This document shows, in pieces, positions 61,765 through 64,000 of a DNA stretch of 64,000 nt. Position 1 is the stretch's first letter. Each line of letters begins with the position of its first letter. The translations under genes and the position numbers were made by a program. The stretch spans positions 1,912,501 to 1,976,500 of the forward strand of contig NC_020911.1 in assembly GCF_000155675.2 (NCBI RefSeq), given 5' to 3'. The notes under the pieces were generated by a model, which saw only the letters and a program-made list of their open reading frames with translations, had not been told where the DNA came from and ran no database searches. The DNA comes from Octadecabacter antarcticus 307. Its GTDB lineage: Bacteria; Pseudomonadota; Alphaproteobacteria; Rhodobacterales; Rhodobacteraceae.

Positions 61765-61988
61765 GGCCTATTCTGTTGAAAAACTCCCTAATTGGGGATT
61801 TGGAAATTCCTGCCAAAAGCACATCTTCGCTAAAACTTCGAGAGGATTGCCGCGTGGTGCTCCAAAACGCTTAGTCGTGGCCGGAAGCCCATTTTAGCCG
61901 AACCCCTCGCCAAAACCCTTTAGTTCCGCTGTATGGGCAAATATTTTCCGATTTTGCTGGAAATCGGAGTTTTTCAACAGAATAGGCC
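61765..61988. mobile_element. 224-bp MITE-like element with 23-bp perfect terminal inverted repeats
   Basis: Both ends carry the same 23 bp in inverted orientation, starting GGCCTATTCTGTTGAAAAAC on the left. The interior (~178 bp) has no frame of note. The outer GGCC may be part of the repeats or a 4-bp target duplication: copy 1 of the neighbouring duplication reads GGGCCGTTC without an insertion. Non-autonomous; no matching transposase in the window. Confidence 0.7.
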
Positions 61989-62582
61989 GTTCACGTCGAT
62001 CTGGCAGTAGGGGCTTCTGGCAAGATTATGCTGCGTCGCCGCATGCCCTGTTCGAGTACTGAGTTGTAGGGCTTTCAAACCAGCCAGCGCACCAACAGCG
62101 GTACGATCAGGCTTGTCAGCAGAGCGTTCAGTGCCATGGCGATGCCCGCATAGGCCCCTGCCAGAGGGTTTACCTGAAATGCGCGGGCCGTCCCAATTCC
62201 ATGTGCGGCAACACCGACGGCAAAACCTCGCGCCCGCCAGTCGGTGATCCGCAATAAATTCATCAAAGGCGTGACCGTCACAGCCCCGATGATCCCCGTC
62301 ATAATGACCAACACTGCTGTCAGCGCCGGAATCCCTCCAATTGCTTCAGAGATGCCGAGAGCCACGGGCGCGGTAGTAGACTTTGGCGCCAATGACAGCA
62401 GGACCTCCATCGGCAGACCAAAGGCACGCGCCAGTATAATGGCCGAGCCTGCCGCGACGATCGAGCCTGTGAGCAAAGCCAGCACGATCGGCGCTACCGA
62501 GGTCCGGATTGTGTCTCGATTATCCCAAAGCGGTAAAGCCAACGCCACCGTCGCAGGACCGAGCAGGAAGTGGACGAATTGG
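61985..62582. repeat. 598-bp direct repeat, copy 2 (lrgB fragment)
   Basis: Matches 34962-35559. It begins exactly at the edge of the MITE-like element and ends inside the integrase frame. Because lrgB is incomplete here, this is the derived copy. Confidence 0.9.
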
Positions 62583-63778
62583 TCATAATCTCTAAAGGCG
62601 TCAATCAGAGGTTGGAGTAGGGGAACAGCACGTTCCAAACCATCTTTGTCCATGCGTCGGACTCGGTTGGTGCGATAGACAACGTGTGCTCTGTTGCTGA
62701 CCAGCTTTAGATCCCTTACCTGAAGGCCAGCCGCCTCTGACGTCCTACAGCCTGTGTAGAGCATCAAAAGACCAATCAGTCTGATTTCTATATTGTGGTG
62801 ACTCTGGACGTGATGGAGGTAGTCGCGCCACTCATCAGGCTTAAAAGAACGCCTTCGTTCGGCCTCTTCTTTCTCTTGGTCCTTGTTTGATAGGCCTGAG
62901 AATGGATTAAAGACCGCAACCGTCATTTCTCTGTTCCAGCAGTTGATAACGGCACTAAAGCAGTTGTTGTAGCGGTTTCTTGTGCCTGCCTTCGGCCATG
63001 TAGCCCATAGCCAATCCCTGATGCTTTGACGGTCCAAGTCCCCAAGACTTAGTTCCATGCCTCCATTATGTTTTGCGAACTTTTCCAGCAGCTGACGAGT
63101 GGACTTTTCCCATGCGATCTCTTTAACAAGCTCACGCTTTTTCTCTTGCTTATTGGTTTTAATATATAGCTCAACAGCATCGCGCCAAGTTGCATGAGAT
63201 GGAGCGTAACTCACGCCTTTGGCAATGGCATACGCAACCGCAAATGGGTGGTCTAGGTTAATAGCCTTGTATGGAGTTTGATAGCCTGCTGTTCCCCAAA
63301 TACCCTCAGCGTAGTCTTTCTGCTGTTGCTCTTCATCGATAGAGTCATGCCTGATGTCTTCAGCCATAAAACCTATTTTATAGTCTAAGTTATCGTGCCA
63401 CTCAGCTACTTTCTGAGGAAAAGCACTGATTTCTTCGGGGGTAGCAGACGCATCTAAGGTAGGGGCTTGATCTGGATGTATTCCCTCATCAATTGTGAGC
63501 TGTTTAGCAACTGCTGACGCCCTGTGTGACTGAATTACTTGTGGCCCACCTAAGGAAATCTCTGCTGCTTGGTGTGCTGCCATGTAACGTTCATTTTCTG
63601 CCACCCACTTTCTAGGGGCTTCAGCTTCACTGGTGGTGTTGAGCGACTGTTTCCACTCCGTCATCAGCTTACCACGCCTGTTATTAGGGAAGTGGGGCTG
63701 CAAACGTTTAGGGATTCGGCGGCGATACTCAAACCAGCCCGTAGGCGACCTAAATAGATAAGATATCTTAGACGCCAT
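62075..63778 (-). pseudogene. Truncated phage integrase fused in frame to the LrgB C-terminus
   Basis: The first ~399 codons (63778-62583) are a tyrosine integrase with a DUF6538-like N-terminus (ISYLFRSPTGWFEYRRRIPK) and a catalytic domain that starts with MLYTGCRTSEAAGLQV (first catalytic Arg). The remaining catalytic residues (HxxR, H, Tyr) are gone. At 62582/62583 the frame continues without a stop into ~169 residues identical in style to LrgB (QFVHFLLGPATVALALPLWD...). The result is one 567-aa open frame, almost surely non-functional as a recombinase. Its start lies ~95 bp from a tRNA-Asn fragment, its presumed attachment site. Confidence 0.85.
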
Positions 63779-63874
63779 AAGTAAACCTGTGTGCCGAATG
63801 TGTACCGATCTTGTGTACCGAATACGACAATTAACCCATGTGGGTCAAAGATTTATGGTCATAATGAGGATAAT

Positions 63875-63929
63875 TGGCTCCGGCGGTAGGGATCAAACCT
63901 ACGACAAATTGATTAACAGACAACTGCTC
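63875..63929 (-). pseudogene. 3' part of a tRNA-Asn(GTT) gene (att remnant)
   Basis: On the minus strand the 55 bases read from the end of the D-arm through an anticodon loop CTGTTAA (GTT), a TPsiC arm with GTAGGTTTGATCCCTAC and an acceptor end CGCCGGA-GCCA. The 5' acceptor and D-arm are not found upstream, and one anticodon-stem pair is mismatched. It is a tRNA-derived attachment remnant beside the integrase. Confidence 0.7.
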
Positions 63930-64000
63930 AGTTAGACTGCATGATATATCCTTATACTCAGTCTGGGGCAGGGCCTACGGTGGCCTCTCTCGCAGCATTG

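Noticed and set aside
1..64000. CRISPR array
   Set aside because: No series of regularly spaced short direct repeats and no cas gene seen; repeated sequences are long duplications or dispersed units.

Overview
The window reads as accessory DNA of a marine alphaproteobacterium, most likely Rhodobacteraceae (Roseobacter group). This is inferred from a DUF1127 gene followed by CCUCCUCCC-loop ('cuckoo'/CcsR-type) small RNAs, a GAAC-N7-GAAC SOS box before umuD, many DUF-type and transporter families common in roseobacters, and dense short GC-rich intergenic repeats. I cannot name the species.

Region 1 (1-3.3 kb) is a mobile replication module: an unrecognised protein, an AlpA/excisionase-like HTH protein, a primase/helicase-like P-loop ATPase, a 17-bp perfect palindrome and a conserved ~105-bp terminal site. 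A second copy lies at 36.7-40.0 kb in direct orientation. The terminal site alone occurs a third time near 52.0 kb. Two of the three sites are followed by an OLD-family (ATPase plus TOPRIM) gene, which suggests phage-satellite-like modules with defence cargo.

Region 2 (3.8-24.3 kb) is a defence island. It holds an OLD nuclease, a divergent SF1 helicase with a C-terminal phospholipase D nuclease motif, and a translationally coupled three-gene operon: a 1027-aa beta-rich protein of unknown family, a 1653-aa DEAH helicase with a DUF1998/MZB zinc cluster, and a 2005-aa giant P-loop ATPase. Helicase, DUF1998 and PLD activities are those that recur in DISARM and (helicase-DUF1998) Druantia, but the gene set matches neither as I know them. 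It is the best candidate for an undescribed system. An intact tyrosine integrase (24.9-26.0 kb) next to a 5' half of tRNA-Gly(TCC) closes the island.

Region 3 (26.4-36.1 kb) carries metabolism and transport: an mdeR-mdeA-mdeB methionine gamma-lyase locus with a palindromic operator, two MFS transporters, a GlxA-type regulator and lrgAB.

Region 4 (40.1-51.8 kb) has an enolase-superfamily/GMC oxidoreductase operon, the DUF1127-sRNA locus, umuD with a decayed umuC, an IS6 scar, a VOC/LysR pair, a gamma-butyrobetaine-type dioxygenase with a structured leader, DUF2061, XRE and WYL regulators and a RidA protein.

Region 5 (51.9-64 kb) has the solo terminal site and a second OLD-type gene, a truncated IS30, a DsbA-like protein, a DUF2938 fragment fused to a decayed RloC-like (AAA_13) fragment, an MFS/MerR pair, an SDR, an Lrp/cupin pair, a LysE exporter, a 224-bp MITE-like element, and a catalytically truncated integrase fused in frame to a duplicated LrgB C-terminus, ending at a tRNA-Asn 3' fragment.

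The direct repeats (3.3 kb copies 36.7 kb apart; 598-bp copies 27.0 kb apart), truncated genes and att-like tRNA pieces show repeated insertion and recombination.
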